From Roseomonas acroporae (lineage in GTDB: Bacteria > Pseudomonadota > Alphaproteobacteria > Acetobacterales > Acetobacteraceae): DNA of 64,000 nucleotides. The first letter of the stretch is position 1. Every line of letters begins with the position of its first letter. This document shows, piece after piece, positions 47,141-55,278 of this stretch. The notes under the pieces are model-generated. The model saw only the letters and a list, made by a program, of their open reading frames with translations. It did not search any database and was not told where the DNA came from. The DNA is taken from positions 1 through 64,000 of the forward strand of contig NZ_JALPRX010000057.1 in the NCBI RefSeq assembly GCF_023223525.1. Direction: 5' to 3'. Both the position numbers and the translations under genes were made by a program.

Positions 47141-47827
47141 GTGCGCACGCCTGCCATCAGGGTGCACGGGCTCGGCCAGGCGCGCGCGGCGCTCGCGGCG
47201 CTGCTGGCGCGCCGGCCGGCGGCCGGCATGGCGGCGGGGATGCATGCCCGGGCAGGGACCGGCGCGGCGCCGGCTGGCGGGGAGGCCGGCGGAGAGAAGG
47301 CCGGCGCAGGGGAGGCCGGCGCAGGGGGGGCCGGGGCGAACGCCGTGCCGCCGCCGGCGATGCTGGTCCTGCTTTCCGCGCCGGGTGCCGCCGGCTACGC
47401 CGGTGGCCGCTGGTTCCTGCGCCTCGCGGCGCTGGCGGCAGCGGCGGAGCGGCATGCCTGCCTCTGGCCCTCGGCGGACCCGGGCCGCGTGACGGTGCGC
47501 CCGGTGCTCGATTGCGGCGATGCCCCCGGCGACGCGCTGGCGGCGCTGGCGGCCGGGGCCGACGCGCTGGTGCTGGACCCGGCCTGCGCGGCATTCCCGG
47601 CGGTGGCGGCGGCGGCGCGGGCGGCGGGGGCCGTGCTCTGGACGGCGCCGCCGCCGGCGCTCGACCTCGGCGGGCTGGACCTGGCGCGGCCGGGCGGGCA
47701 GGCTCGGCTCGCGGCCTGGGCGGACGCCGCGTGGCCCGGCGCCATTTCGCAGCGAAACCGAAACGATCCTTCGCAGCAGCGAAGAGTGACAGCAACGTCA
47801 CTCTCGGCTAAGACGTCGGACCAGTAA
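47141..47827 (+). CDS. Conserved hypothetical upstream of the aldolase
   Basis: Protein of 228 residues not assignable to a known family. The reading frame starts with GTG at 47141 after a weak AAGG. A Gly/Ala-rich low-complexity stretch (GEAGGEKAGAGEAGAGGAG) interrupts the N-terminal third. The remainder reads as an alternating alpha/beta protein: MLVLLSAPGAAGYAGGRWFLRLAALAAAAERHACLW and LDCGDAPGDALAALAAGADALVLDP, reminiscent of a TIM-like or phosphate-binding fold. No signal peptide. The next gene, fbaB, starts 29 bases downstream, so co-transcription is plausible. It could be a degenerate paralogue. Confidence 0.55.
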   Translation: MRTPAIRVHGLGQARAALAALLARRPAAGMAAGMHARAGTGAAPAGGEAGGEKAGAGEAGAGGAGANAVPPPAMLVLLSAPGAAGYAGGRWFLRLAALAAAAERHACLWPSADPGRVTVRPVLDCGDAPGDALAALAAGADALVLDPACAAFPAVAAAARAAGAVLWTAPPPALDLGGLDLARPGGQARLAAWADAAWPGAISQRNRNDPSQQRRVTATSLSAKTSDQ

Positions 47828-47855
47828 CGCCCACCGACATCAGAGGTGCCGATCC

Positions 47856-48773
47856 ATGCAGTTGACGCCGCGCGTGAAGGAGATCCTCTCCTGGTACGAA
47901 AGCGACAATCCCGGCACCAAGGCGAATCTCGCCCGCATCCTGATGGAGGGCAAGCTCGGCGGCACCGGCCGGCTGGTGATCCTGCCCGTGGACCAGGGCT
48001 TCGAGCACGGCCCGGCCCGCTCCTTCGCGCCGAACCCCGCCGCCTATGACCCGCGCTACCACTTCGAGCTGGCGATCGAGGCCGGGCTTTCCGCCTACGC
48101 CGCGCCGCTCGGCATGATCGAGGCGGGCGCCGCGACCTTCGCCGGCGCCATCCCGACCATCCTCAAGGTCAACAGCTCGAACAGCCTCGCCACCACCAAG
48201 GACCAGGCCGTCACCGGCTCGGTCCAGGACGCGCTGCGGCTCGGCTGCTCGGCGATCGGCTTCACCATCTACCCGGCCTCCGAGTACGGCTTCGAGCTGA
48301 TGGAGGAGCTGCGCGACCTCGCCGAGGAGGCCAAGGCGGCCGGCCTCGCCGTGGTGGTGTGGAGCTACCCGCGCGGCCCGATGCTGGACAAGACCGGCGA
48401 GACCGCGCTCGACATCTGCGCCTACGCCGCGCACATGGCGGCGCTGCTCGGCGCCCACATCATCAAGGTGAAGCCGCCGACCGCCGCGATCTCGCTCGAC
48501 GCCGCGAAGAAGACCTACGAGAAGTACCCGGTGCCGGGCATCGACACGCTGTCGGGCCGCATCAAGCACGTGGTGCAGGCCTGCTTCGGCGGCCGCCGCC
48601 TCGTCGTCTTCTCGGGCGGCGAGGCCGGCACCACCGAGAGCATGATCGACATGGCCAAGGGCATCCACGAGGGCGGCGGCAACGGCTCGATCATCGGCCG
48701 CAACACCTTCCAGCGCCCCAAGGCCGAGGCGCTGGCGCTGCTCGAGAGCATCATCGGCGTCTACAAGGCCTGA
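47856..48773 (+). CDS. fbaB: Class I fructose-bisphosphate aldolase (DhnA/FbaB type)
   Basis: Schiff-base aldolase of 305 residues for glycolysis/gluconeogenesis. The archaeal/FbaB type is shown by [62 protein letters not shown] (Schiff-base lysine region), [10 protein letters not shown] and [19 protein letters not shown]. Length agrees with the family. AGAGGTG precedes the ATG at 47856. Confidence 0.93.
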   Translation: MQLTPRVKEILSWYESDNPGTKANLARILMEGKLGGTGRLVILPVDQGFEHGPARSFAPNPAAYDPRYHFELAIEAGLSAYAAPLGMIEAGAATFAGAIPTILKVNSSNSLATTKDQAVTGSVQDALRLGCSAIGFTIYPASEYGFELMEELRDLAEEAKAAGLAVVVWSYPRGPMLDKTGETALDICAYAAHMAALLGAHIIKVKPPTAAISLDAAKKTYEKYPVPGIDTLSGRIKHVVQACFGGRRLVVFSGGEAGTTESMIDMAKGIHEGGGNGSIIGRNTFQRPKAEALALLESIIGVYKA

Positions 48774-48805
48774 GCCGGCAGGGTCCGGGAAGGGGCGGCG
48801 CGCGC

Positions 48806-49489
48806 ATGGCCGGTCGTTCCGGGGGCGCGCGCCCCGAGGCCGGGCGGGAGGAGGAGGGGGGCTGCCGCCTCTACCTCGTCACCCCGCCGGCGCTCGACCC
48901 AGCCGCCTTCGCGCCGCTGCTCGCGTCGGCGCTGGACGCGGGCGACGTCGCCGCGCTGCAATTGCGGCTGAAGGACGCGCCGGACGACGCGATCCGGCGC
49001 GCCGTCGATTCGCTGCTGCCGGTCGCGCAGTCGCGCGGCGTCGCCTTCCTGCTCAACGACCGCGCCGACCTCGCCGCCGAGCTGGGCTGCGACGGTGCGC
49101 ATCTCGGCCAGGGCGACGGCGACCATGCCGCGGCGCGCCGGCTGCTCGGGCCGGAACGCACCCTCGGCATCACCTGCCACGACAGCCGCCACCTCGCCAT
49201 GGAAGCCGGCGAGCTGGGCGCCGACTACGTCGCCTTCGGCGCCTTCTTCCCCACCGCCACCAAGGAGGCGGCCTTCCGCGCCGACCCCGAGCTGCTGCGC
49301 TGGTGGTCGGCGCTGTTCGAGCTGCCCTGCGTCGCGATCGGCGGCATCACGGCCGCCAATTGCGCGCCGCTGGTGCAGGCCGGCGCCGATTTCCTCGCCG
49401 TGGTGGGCGCGGTATGGAACCACCCGGACGGGCCGGCGGCCGGCGTCCGCGCCATGAACGCGGCGATCGCGGCGGCGCGGCCGGGCTGA
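48806..49489 (+). CDS. thiE: Thiamine phosphate synthase
   Basis: TIM-barrel enzyme of 227 residues joining HMP-pyrophosphate and thiazole phosphate. Motifs: YLVTPP at the start, [57 protein letters not shown] and [12 protein letters not shown]. The catalytic lysine in the QLRLKD segment is present. No TPP riboswitch is seen upstream. It follows fbaB by 32 bases; the N-terminal 20 residues are extra and rich in Gly/Glu. Confidence 0.9.
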   Translation: MAGRSGGARPEAGREEEGGCRLYLVTPPALDPAAFAPLLASALDAGDVAALQLRLKDAPDDAIRRAVDSLLPVAQSRGVAFLLNDRADLAAELGCDGAHLGQGDGDHAAARRLLGPERTLGITCHDSRHLAMEAGELGADYVAFGAFFPTATKEAAFRADPELLRWWSALFELPCVAIGGITAANCAPLVQAGADFLAVVGAVWNHPDGPAAGVRAMNAAIAAARPG

Positions 49490-49520
49490 CGCCGCCGCCA
49501 TCGCGGCGAAGGGTGACAGC

Positions 49521-50831
49521 GTGGACATCGCCTTCGGACTGTTCCTGACCTTCCTGCTGGTGGTGGCCAGCGTGGTCATCTCGCTCACCGAGATCTCCTT
49601 CGCGGCGGCGCGCGAGCCGCGCCTGCGGGCGCTGGCCGAGCAGGGCGACGGGCGGGTCGGCCGCGTCATCGCGCTGCGGCGGCAGTCCGCCGACGTGGTG
49701 ACGGCGATCCAGATCTGCCTCAACGCCGTCGGCGTGCTCGGCGGCGTGGTGGGCGAGGGCATGCTCGCCCCGCCCCTCACCGCCGCGCTGATGGCGATCG
49801 GCCTCGGCGAGCGCACCGCCGGCACCGCCGGTTCCGTCCTCTCCTTCCTGCTCGTCACCGTGCTGTTCGTGCTGCTGGCCGACCTCGTGCCGAAGCGCAT
49901 CGCCCTGCAGTCGCCCGAGCGGGTGGTGCTGGCGGTGAGCTGGTTCCCGGCGCTGGCGGTACGGCTGCTGCGGCCGCTGGTGCGCGTCTTCGGCTGGATG
50001 GCGGACGGGCTGATGCGCGCCCTCGGCCAGCCCACCACCTCGCCGGCCGAGCTGGTGACGGCCGAGGAACTGCGCGCCACCCTGGCCGCCAGCCTCTCCT
50101 CCGGCGCGCTGGACGAGGGCGAGCACCGGCTGATCGAGAACGTGCTGGCGCTGCGCGAGCGGCGCGCCAGTTCCGCGATGACGCCGCGCGACGAGGTGGT
50201 CTACCTAGACCTCAAGGAGCCGCCCGAGGTCTGGCAGGACAAGGTCCGCCGCCATCCCTATTCCCGCTACCCGGTCTGCGACGGCGGGCTCGACCACGTG
50301 CTCGGCCTCGCCCGCGCCGAGGACGTGCTGGCCGCCGTGCTGAACGACGGCCCCGGCGCCATCGACCCGGCGAAGCTGCGCCGCGACGCGCCGGTGGTGC
50401 CGGATTCGCTCGACCTGTGGGAGGTGCTGGCCCAGTTCGAGGCGCAGAAGGCCGGCTTCGCCGTGGTGGTCAGCGAGTACGCCGTGGTGGTCGGCGTCAT
50501 CACCTACAAGGACGTGATGGCGGTGCTGGTGGGCGGCCTCGCCGACCCGTTCGAGGAGCCCGCCATCCTCCAGCGCGACGCCAATTCCTGGCTGGTGGAC
50601 GGCATCGCGCCGATGGGCGAGGTGGCGCAGGTGCTGGGCATCGACCTCGCCGAGGATGCCGGCCCCTACGAGACGGCCGGCGGCTTCGTGATGCACCGCC
50701 TTCGCCGCGTGCCGCGCAAGGCGGACAGGGTGGAGGCGGCGGGCTTCACCTTCGAGGTGGTGGACGTGGAGGGCTTCCGGGTGAACCAGCTCCTCGTCAC
50801 CCGCAAGGCGCCGGCGCCGGAGGGGGACTGA
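49521..50831 (+). CDS. CNNM/CorC-type membrane protein with CBS domains
   Basis: Hemolysin-like/CorC family protein of 436 residues. The N-terminal DUF21 membrane domain has helices FGLFLTFLLVVASVVISLTEISFAAAREPRLR and LSFLLVTVLFVLLADLVPKRIALQSPE. A tandem CBS pair follows (ENVLALRERRASSAMTPRDEV, YPVCDGGLDHVLGLARAEDVLAAVL, AGFAVVVSEYAVVVGVITYKDV). The C-terminal CorC_HlyC domain runs from about residue 355. Likely divalent-cation export or homeostasis. GTG start, 31 bases after thiE. Confidence 0.9.
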   Translation: MDIAFGLFLTFLLVVASVVISLTEISFAAAREPRLRALAEQGDGRVGRVIALRRQSADVVTAIQICLNAVGVLGGVVGEGMLAPPLTAALMAIGLGERTAGTAGSVLSFLLVTVLFVLLADLVPKRIALQSPERVVLAVSWFPALAVRLLRPLVRVFGWMADGLMRALGQPTTSPAELVTAEELRATLAASLSSGALDEGEHRLIENVLALRERRASSAMTPRDEVVYLDLKEPPEVWQDKVRRHPYSRYPVCDGGLDHVLGLARAEDVLAAVLNDGPGAIDPAKLRRDAPVVPDSLDLWEVLAQFEAQKAGFAVVVSEYAVVVGVITYKDVMAVLVGGLADPFEEPAILQRDANSWLVDGIAPMGEVAQVLGIDLAEDAGPYETAGGFVMHRLRRVPRKADRVEAAGFTFEVVDVEGFRVNQLLVTRKAPAPEGD

Positions 50832-50844
50832 CCGGCAGGCAGGC

Positions 50845-51066
50845 GGGGCGGGGAGGGCGTTGCCCTCCCCGGACCCCACCCACCAGGAACCTCAGCTTCC
50901 TGGACCTCCGCCGGCGTTGGGCCTCGCGGGTTCAACCATCCTGATCGAACATCGAACGGGAGGAGCCGGGGGGCTTCGCCCCCGGCGGGGATCACAAGGG
51001 GCGGCGCCCCCAAGGATCCCTTGGGCGCAGTCCGGGGCGAAGCCCCGGTCCTGGCAGCGCACCTTG
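50845..51066. repeat. Hairpin array between CNNM gene and FMN reductase
   Basis: Contains CCAGGAA/TTCCTGG hairpin (50883-50903), a TTGGGCCTCGC...GGTTCAACC segment resembling the 27957-27991 element, and several GGGCGAAGCCCC-type stems to 51058. Same composite family as at 13.0 and 27.9 kb. The 286-bp gap holds no gene. Confidence 0.6.
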
Positions 51067-51117
51067 CATCCCATCCCGGAACCGCCAGACTCTCCCGGCA
51101 CAGCCCGGAGCACCGCC

Positions 51118-51678
51118 ATGGCCACGCCCCTGAACGTCGTCACCCTCTGCGGCAGCCTGCGCCGCGGCTCCTACAACGCCGCCATCGCCCGCACCCTGCC
51201 GGAGCTGGCGCCCGAAGGGATGCGCATCACCGCGCTGGAGGGGCTGGGCGAGTTCCCGCTCTACGATGCCGACCTCCAGGCCGAGGGCTTCCCCGCCGCC
51301 GTCACCGCGATGGGCGAGGCGGTGCGCGCGGCGGACGGCGTCATCTTCGTCACGCCCGAGTACAACTACTCCGTCCCCGGCGTGCTGAAGAACGGCATCG
51401 ACTGGCTCTCGCGCCTCTCCCCGCCGCCCTTCGCGGGCAAGCCGGTGGCGATCCAGTCCGCCTCGATGGGCGTGCTCGGCGGCTCGCGCGCGCAGTACCA
51501 CCTGCGCCAGACGCTGGTCTTCCTCGACGCGCTGGCGCTGAACAAGCCCGAGGTGTTCGTGGGCGCGGCGCAGACCAAGGTGACCGACGGCCGGCTGACC
51601 GAGGCCGGCACGCGCGAGTTCATCGGCACGCAGCTCAAGGCCTTCGCCGAATTCATCGCCCGCGTCGGCGGGAAGTAG
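51118..51678 (+). CDS. NADPH-dependent FMN reductase
   Basis: Flavodoxin-fold reductase of 186 residues (NADPH-dependent FMN reductase, chromate/azo/quinone reductase group). Phosphate-binding loop GSLRRGSYNAAIART at 13-27 and the FVTPEYNYSVPGVLKNGIDWLSR segment are diagnostic, with GGSRAQYHLRQTL near the end. ATG at 51118. Its TAG stop lies seven bases before the next frame's likely CTG start, in the same frame. Confidence 0.93.
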   Translation: MATPLNVVTLCGSLRRGSYNAAIARTLPELAPEGMRITALEGLGEFPLYDADLQAEGFPAAVTAMGEAVRAADGVIFVTPEYNYSVPGVLKNGIDWLSRLSPPPFAGKPVAIQSASMGVLGGSRAQYHLRQTLVFLDALALNKPEVFVGAAQTKVTDGRLTEAGTREFIGTQLKAFAEFIARVGGK

Positions 51679-51684
51679 CGCCGC

Positions 51685-52410
51685 CTGGACGAGCTCCGCT
51701 TCCACCGCGCGCTGCACCGGCCGGGCACGATCCTCGATGTCGGCGCCCATGACGGCGCCTTCACCCTGCCCTTCGCCGAGCTGCCCGGCACGCGCGTCCT
51801 GGCCTGCGAGCCGCTGGCCGCCGCCCATGCGCGCCTGCGCGCGGCGGTGATCGCGCGCTTCGGCACGGTGCCGGCGCATGTGTCGCTGCACCGCGCGGCG
51901 CTCGGCGACCGCGAGGGCGAGGCGGTGCTGGCCGTGCCGCTGCTGGGCGCGGCGCCGCAGGAGCAGTGGGCCTCGATCGTGAAGGACTACGCGGGCTGGC
52001 CGGGCGTCGGCACGGCGCGCGAGACGGTGCCGCTGCGCCGCGTGGACGGGCTCGGCCTCGACGACCTCTCGGCGGTCAAGCTCGATGCCGAGGGTGCCGA
52101 GTACGAGGTGCTGCGCGGCGCCCGCGAGACGCTGCTGCGCTGCCGCCCCGTGCTTTCCGTGGAGATCGAGGAGCGCCACCGCCCCGGCAGCACCTGGGCG
52201 GTGCCGGCCTATCTCGACGCGCTGGGCTATGACGGCTTCTTCGAGCTGCACGGTGCCTGGCGCCCCATGGCCGGGCTCGACCGCGCGACGATGCATCGCG
52301 CCTCGCCGGACCCCTCGGCCTTCGCGGCGTCCGACCCCTACGTCTTCACCTTCGCCTTCCTGCCGCGCGAGGCGGCCGCCGGCATGCTCGGCCGGCTGCG
52401 CGACGGCTGA
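51685..52410 (+). CDS. FkbM-family methyltransferase, likely CTG start
   Basis: SAM-dependent methyltransferase of about 241 residues. Motif I ILDVGAHDGAFTLPFAELPG, then VLACEPLAAAHARLRAAV, SLHRAALGD, VKLDAEGAEYEVLRGARETLLRCRPVLSVEIEERH and a C-terminal helix. No ATG, GTG or TTG lies upstream of motif I: the first is GTG at 51847, which would delete the cofactor site. CTG at 51685 gives LDELRFHRALHRPGTILDVG. It is in frame with the upstream reductase and immediately follows its TAG. Acceptor unknown; the family often methylates sugars, peptides or polyketides. Confidence 0.72.
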   Translation: MDELRFHRALHRPGTILDVGAHDGAFTLPFAELPGTRVLACEPLAAAHARLRAAVIARFGTVPAHVSLHRAALGDREGEAVLAVPLLGAAPQEQWASIVKDYAGWPGVGTARETVPLRRVDGLGLDDLSAVKLDAEGAEYEVLRGARETLLRCRPVLSVEIEERHRPGSTWAVPAYLDALGYDGFFELHGAWRPMAGLDRATMHRASPDPSAFAASDPYVFTFAFLPREAAAGMLGRLRDG

Positions 52411-52500
52411 CGCCGGGGCGGACGCCCCCCGGCGATGGCCCCGTCCCCGCGCGGCCCGCCGGCATGGCGGCCCGTCCCCGGCACGGCGCCGGTCGTCGCG

Positions 52501-52560
52501 GTGCCCGTCGTCATGGTGCCAGTTGTCATGGTGCTCGTTGTCATGGTGCCCGTCTGGGCG
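52501..52560. repeat. 15-bp tandem repeat, four units
   Basis: Units GTGCC(C/A)GT(C/T)GTCATG at 52501, 52516, 52531 and 52546, in the gap between the FkbM gene and the convergent P450 stop. Noncoding on both strands as annotated. Confidence 0.65.
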
Positions 52561-52570
52561 GCGGCCTTGC

Positions 52571-54073
52571 TCACCCCTCCCGCCGGGAGAGGCGCATCGG
52601 CAGGCCCGGCGCCGGCCGCAGCGTCACGCGCAAGCGCAGCGCGGGCGAGAACCCCGGCGGCGGCGAGAGGCGCGCCGCCGGCAGCAGCGTCGCCAGGATC
52701 GCCACGGCCTCCAGCATGGCGAAGCCGGCGCCGATGCAGAGGCGCGGCCCGCCGCCGAAGGGCAGGTAGGCGAAGCGGTGCCGCGCGGCCGCCGCCGCGG
52801 CCGCGAAACGGTCCGGGTCGAAGCGGTCGGGGTCGTCCCAGAGGGCGCGGTGCCGGTGCAGCGCGTAGATCGGCACGAACACCGGCGTGCCGGGGGCGAC
52901 CGCCTCCCCGCCGATCCGCACCGGCCGGTCGGCCGTGCGCGTCAGCACCGCCGCCGGCGGATAGAGGCGCATGGATTCCTGCAGCACCTGCCGCGTGTAG
53001 GCCAGCCGGTCGAGGTGCTCCGGCAGCAGGGCGCCGCCGCCGGTGACGGCGGCGATCTCGGCCAGCACGCGCGCCTCCGCCCCGGGATGGCGGGCGAGCA
53101 GGAACAGCGTCCAGCACAGCGCCAGCGCCGTGGTCTCGTGCCCGGCCGTGACGAAGGTGACGAGGTTGTCCACCACGTCGCGGTCGGCCAGCGCCCGCCC
53201 GGTCTCCGGGTCGCGCGCGCGCAGCAGCAGGCCGAGCAGGTCGTCCCGCCCCGCCCCCGCGCCTGCCTCGGCCCGCGCCCGGCGCGCCGCGACCAGCCGC
53301 CCCAGCACGCCGCGCAGGTACCGCCGCGCCCGGCGCGCGCGGAGTCGGCCGGGATAGGGCGTCCATTCCGGCGCGCCGAGCAGCGAGAGCGCCACCACCC
53401 AGCCCACCGGATCGAGGCTCGCCTTCAGCCCCGCCGCGACGCGCGCCGGGTCGATCCGGTCGGCGCCGTCCAGCCCCTCGCCGGAGAGCATGGTCTCGAC
53501 GATGATGGCGAAGGTCAGCCGTGCCATCTCCTCGGTCAGCTCGACCTCGGTGCCATCCGGCAGGGCGCGCCAGCGCGCGGCGGCGGCCCCGGCCGCGGCC
53601 AGCATGGCGGGCACGAAGCCGCGCAGCCGGTCGGGGCGGAACACCGGCGCCACGGCGCGCCGCTGCCAGCGCCAGCGCTCGCCGTCGGCGGTCAGCAGCG
53701 CCTCGCCCAGCGCCGGGCGCAGCGCGCGCAGCATCGCCTCGGACTTCACGAAGGCGTCCGCCTCGTCCAGCAGCACCTGCTGCACCAGCGGCGGCGAGAG
53801 CACGAAGACCCGCTCCCGCCCCAGCGTGGCGATGCGGACCAGCTCCTTCTCGTAGACCTCGGCGGGCCAGGCCTCGATCGGGTTGCGCACCAGGGTCCGC
53901 AGCAGGCGCGGCCCGTCCGGCGGGCGGACGGGCGGCACGATGCGCGGCAGGTCGGGCGGCGCGTCGCCGGCCGCGACCGATCCCGGTGCCGCCGATCCCG
54001 ATGCCGCCGATCCCGATGCCGCCGATCCCGCCTGCGCGTCCTTGGCCGGCATGATCGTTGCGTCGTCGGCCAT
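52571..54073 (-). CDS. Cytochrome P450
   Basis: Heme monooxygenase of 500 residues, without a membrane anchor. I-helix oxygen-activation motif AGHETTA, K-helix ESMR (ExxR), PDRFDPDRF meander and heme loop FGGGPRLCIGAGFAMLEA with axial Cys446. It is a long bacterial P450 of the CYP4/CYP102-like layout. The first 40 residues are Ala/Gly/Ser repeats (GSAASGSAASGSAAP) encoded by a 15-bp DNA repeat. Substrate and redox partners unknown; none are adjacent. Stop faces FkbM. Confidence 0.93.
   Translation of the reverse strand: MADDATIMPAKDAQAGSAASGSAASGSAAPGSVAAGDAPPDLPRIVPPVRPPDGPRLLRTLVRNPIEAWPAEVYEKELVRIATLGRERVFVLSPPLVQQVLLDEADAFVKSEAMLRALRPALGEALLTADGERWRWQRRAVAPVFRPDRLRGFVPAMLAAAGAAAARWRALPDGTEVELTEEMARLTFAIIVETMLSGEGLDGADRIDPARVAAGLKASLDPVGWVVALSLLGAPEWTPYPGRLRARRARRYLRGVLGRLVAARRARAEAGAGAGRDDLLGLLLRARDPETGRALADRDVVDNLVTFVTAGHETTALALCWTLFLLARHPGAEARVLAEIAAVTGGGALLPEHLDRLAYTRQVLQESMRLYPPAAVLTRTADRPVRIGGEAVAPGTPVFVPIYALHRHRALWDDPDRFDPDRFAAAAAAARHRFAYLPFGGGPRLCIGAGFAMLEAVAILATLLPAARLSPPPGFSPALRLRVTLRPAPGLPMRLSRREG
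53979..54038. repeat. 15-bp tandem repeat in the P450 5' end
   Basis: Three full units of GATCCCG(G/A)TGCCGCC at 53979, 53994 and 54009, with a partial fourth. It encodes a Gly-Ser-Ala-Ala-rich repeat near the N-terminus. It is close in sequence to the repeats at 40.9 and 45.9 kb. Confidence 0.65.
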
Positions 54074-54387
54074 CTGCCCCCCCGTCCGGCCGCGCCGGCC
54101 GGCTGTCGCGGAATCATCACATGCGCGCCCGGTCCGCGCCCGCTACAGCAGCCTCGCGCCGCGCCGCCTCGCCGTCACCCCGGAAAGCCGCGCGAGGCCG
54201 GGCCGGCCCGCGGCCGCTGGCGGGACGGCCGGGCCGCCGTGACGGCCGCGTGCGCCAGCCCCTGCTCCGGTCCCCTGCCCGACGCCGCCCGGGCCGGGCT
54301 CCGCGCGGGGCGCTATCCTGCGCCGGCCCCGCGGATTCGCGGGCGATGCGGGGCCGCCCCCTCCACGCCGCCGCGCCCGGGAACGAC

Positions 54388-55104
54388 ATGCGCTTCATCG
54401 AGACCTTCTCCCTCTGGTCCTACCTCGACAGCGCGGTCAGCCTGCTCGCCGCCTTCCTCTGCGGCACGCTGATCGGCGCGGAGCGGCAGTACCGGCAGCG
54501 CACGGCGGGGCTGCGCACCAACGCGCTGGTGGCGCTCGGCGCCGCGGCCTTCGTCGACCTCGCCGTGCGCGTCGCGGGCGCGGTCGAGGCGACGCGGGTG
54601 ATCTCCTACGTGGTGTCCGGCATCGGCTTCCTCGGCGCCGGCGTCATCATGAAGGAGGGGATGAACGTGCGCGGCCTCAACACCGCCGCGACCCTCTGGT
54701 GCTCGGCCGCCGTCGGCGCCTGCGCGGGCGCCGACATGGTGGCCGAGGGCGTGCTGCTCACCGTCTTCGTGCTGGCCGGCAACACGGCGCTGCGGCCGCT
54801 GGTGAACGCGATCAACCGCATCCCGCTCGACGAGCGCTACGCCGAGGTGAACTACGAGGTGCGCGCCACCGTGACGGAGGAGCGGCTGGAGGAGACGCGC
54901 GACCGGATGGTGGCGCTGCTCAGGCGCGCCCGGTACCAGGCCAGCGACGTCGAGGTGGAGGAGCGCGGCGGGGACGAGTCGGAGATCGTCGCGACGCTGG
55001 TCAACACGGCGGTGCAGCCGCGCGAGCTGGAAGGCGTGATCGCCGGGCTGCGCGCCCTGCCGGGCGTCTCGCATGCGAGCTGGGGGTGCTGCACGACGGG
55101 CTGA
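54388..55104 (+). CDS. MgtC/SapB-family membrane protein
   Basis: Protein of 238 residues with four or five helices. N-terminal membrane domain: DSAVSLLAAFLCGTLIGAERQYRQRTAGLRTNALVALGAAAFV, then ISYVVSGIGFLGAGVIMKEG, NVRGLNTAATLWCSAAVGACAGADM and GVLLTVFVLAGNTALRP. A cytoplasmic ACT-like domain follows (EVRATVTEERLEETRDRMVALLRRARYQ). The conserved acidic and arginine pattern in helices 1-2 is intact. Homologues affect magnesium limitation and virulence or pH homeostasis. Isolated; upstream is a P450. Confidence 0.88.
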   Translation: MRFIETFSLWSYLDSAVSLLAAFLCGTLIGAERQYRQRTAGLRTNALVALGAAAFVDLAVRVAGAVEATRVISYVVSGIGFLGAGVIMKEGMNVRGLNTAATLWCSAAVGACAGADMVAEGVLLTVFVLAGNTALRPLVNAINRIPLDERYAEVNYEVRATVTEERLEETRDRMVALLRRARYQASDVEVEERGGDESEIVATLVNTAVQPRELEGVIAGLRALPGVSHASWGCCTTG

Positions 55105-55124
55105 CCAGGGCCGGGGCGCCGCTC

Positions 55125-55260
55125 CGGGCCCCGGCAAGGGGCCGTGCCCCTTGCAGCCCCGCCGGAGGGCGAGGCCCCTTCGGCAACCCCGTCCGGATCC
55201 GGGCCCCGGCGGATGGATCCCCAGGGAGGGCGGCGCCCTCCCCGGTGGCAAGGCGGATCC
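55125..55260. repeat. Hairpin array downstream of mgtC-like gene
   Basis: A 9-bp stem GCAAGGGGC/GCCCCTTGC with CGT loop (55134-55154) starts a short array of GGC-rich stems ending near 55255. Another member of the composite intergenic family; probably a convergent-gene terminator between the MgtC-like gene and the M20 gene. Confidence 0.5.
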
Positions 55261-55278
55261 GGGGAGCAGAGCGCCGGT

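Noticed and set aside
48774-48805. TPP riboswitch ahead of thiE
   Set aside because: The gap is 32 bases, too short, and lacks the conserved thi-box.
51676-51678. TAG readthrough fusion of FMN reductase and methyltransferase as default call
   Set aside because: A separate start at CTG 51685 explains both proteins at normal family lengths; readthrough remains a hypothesis only.
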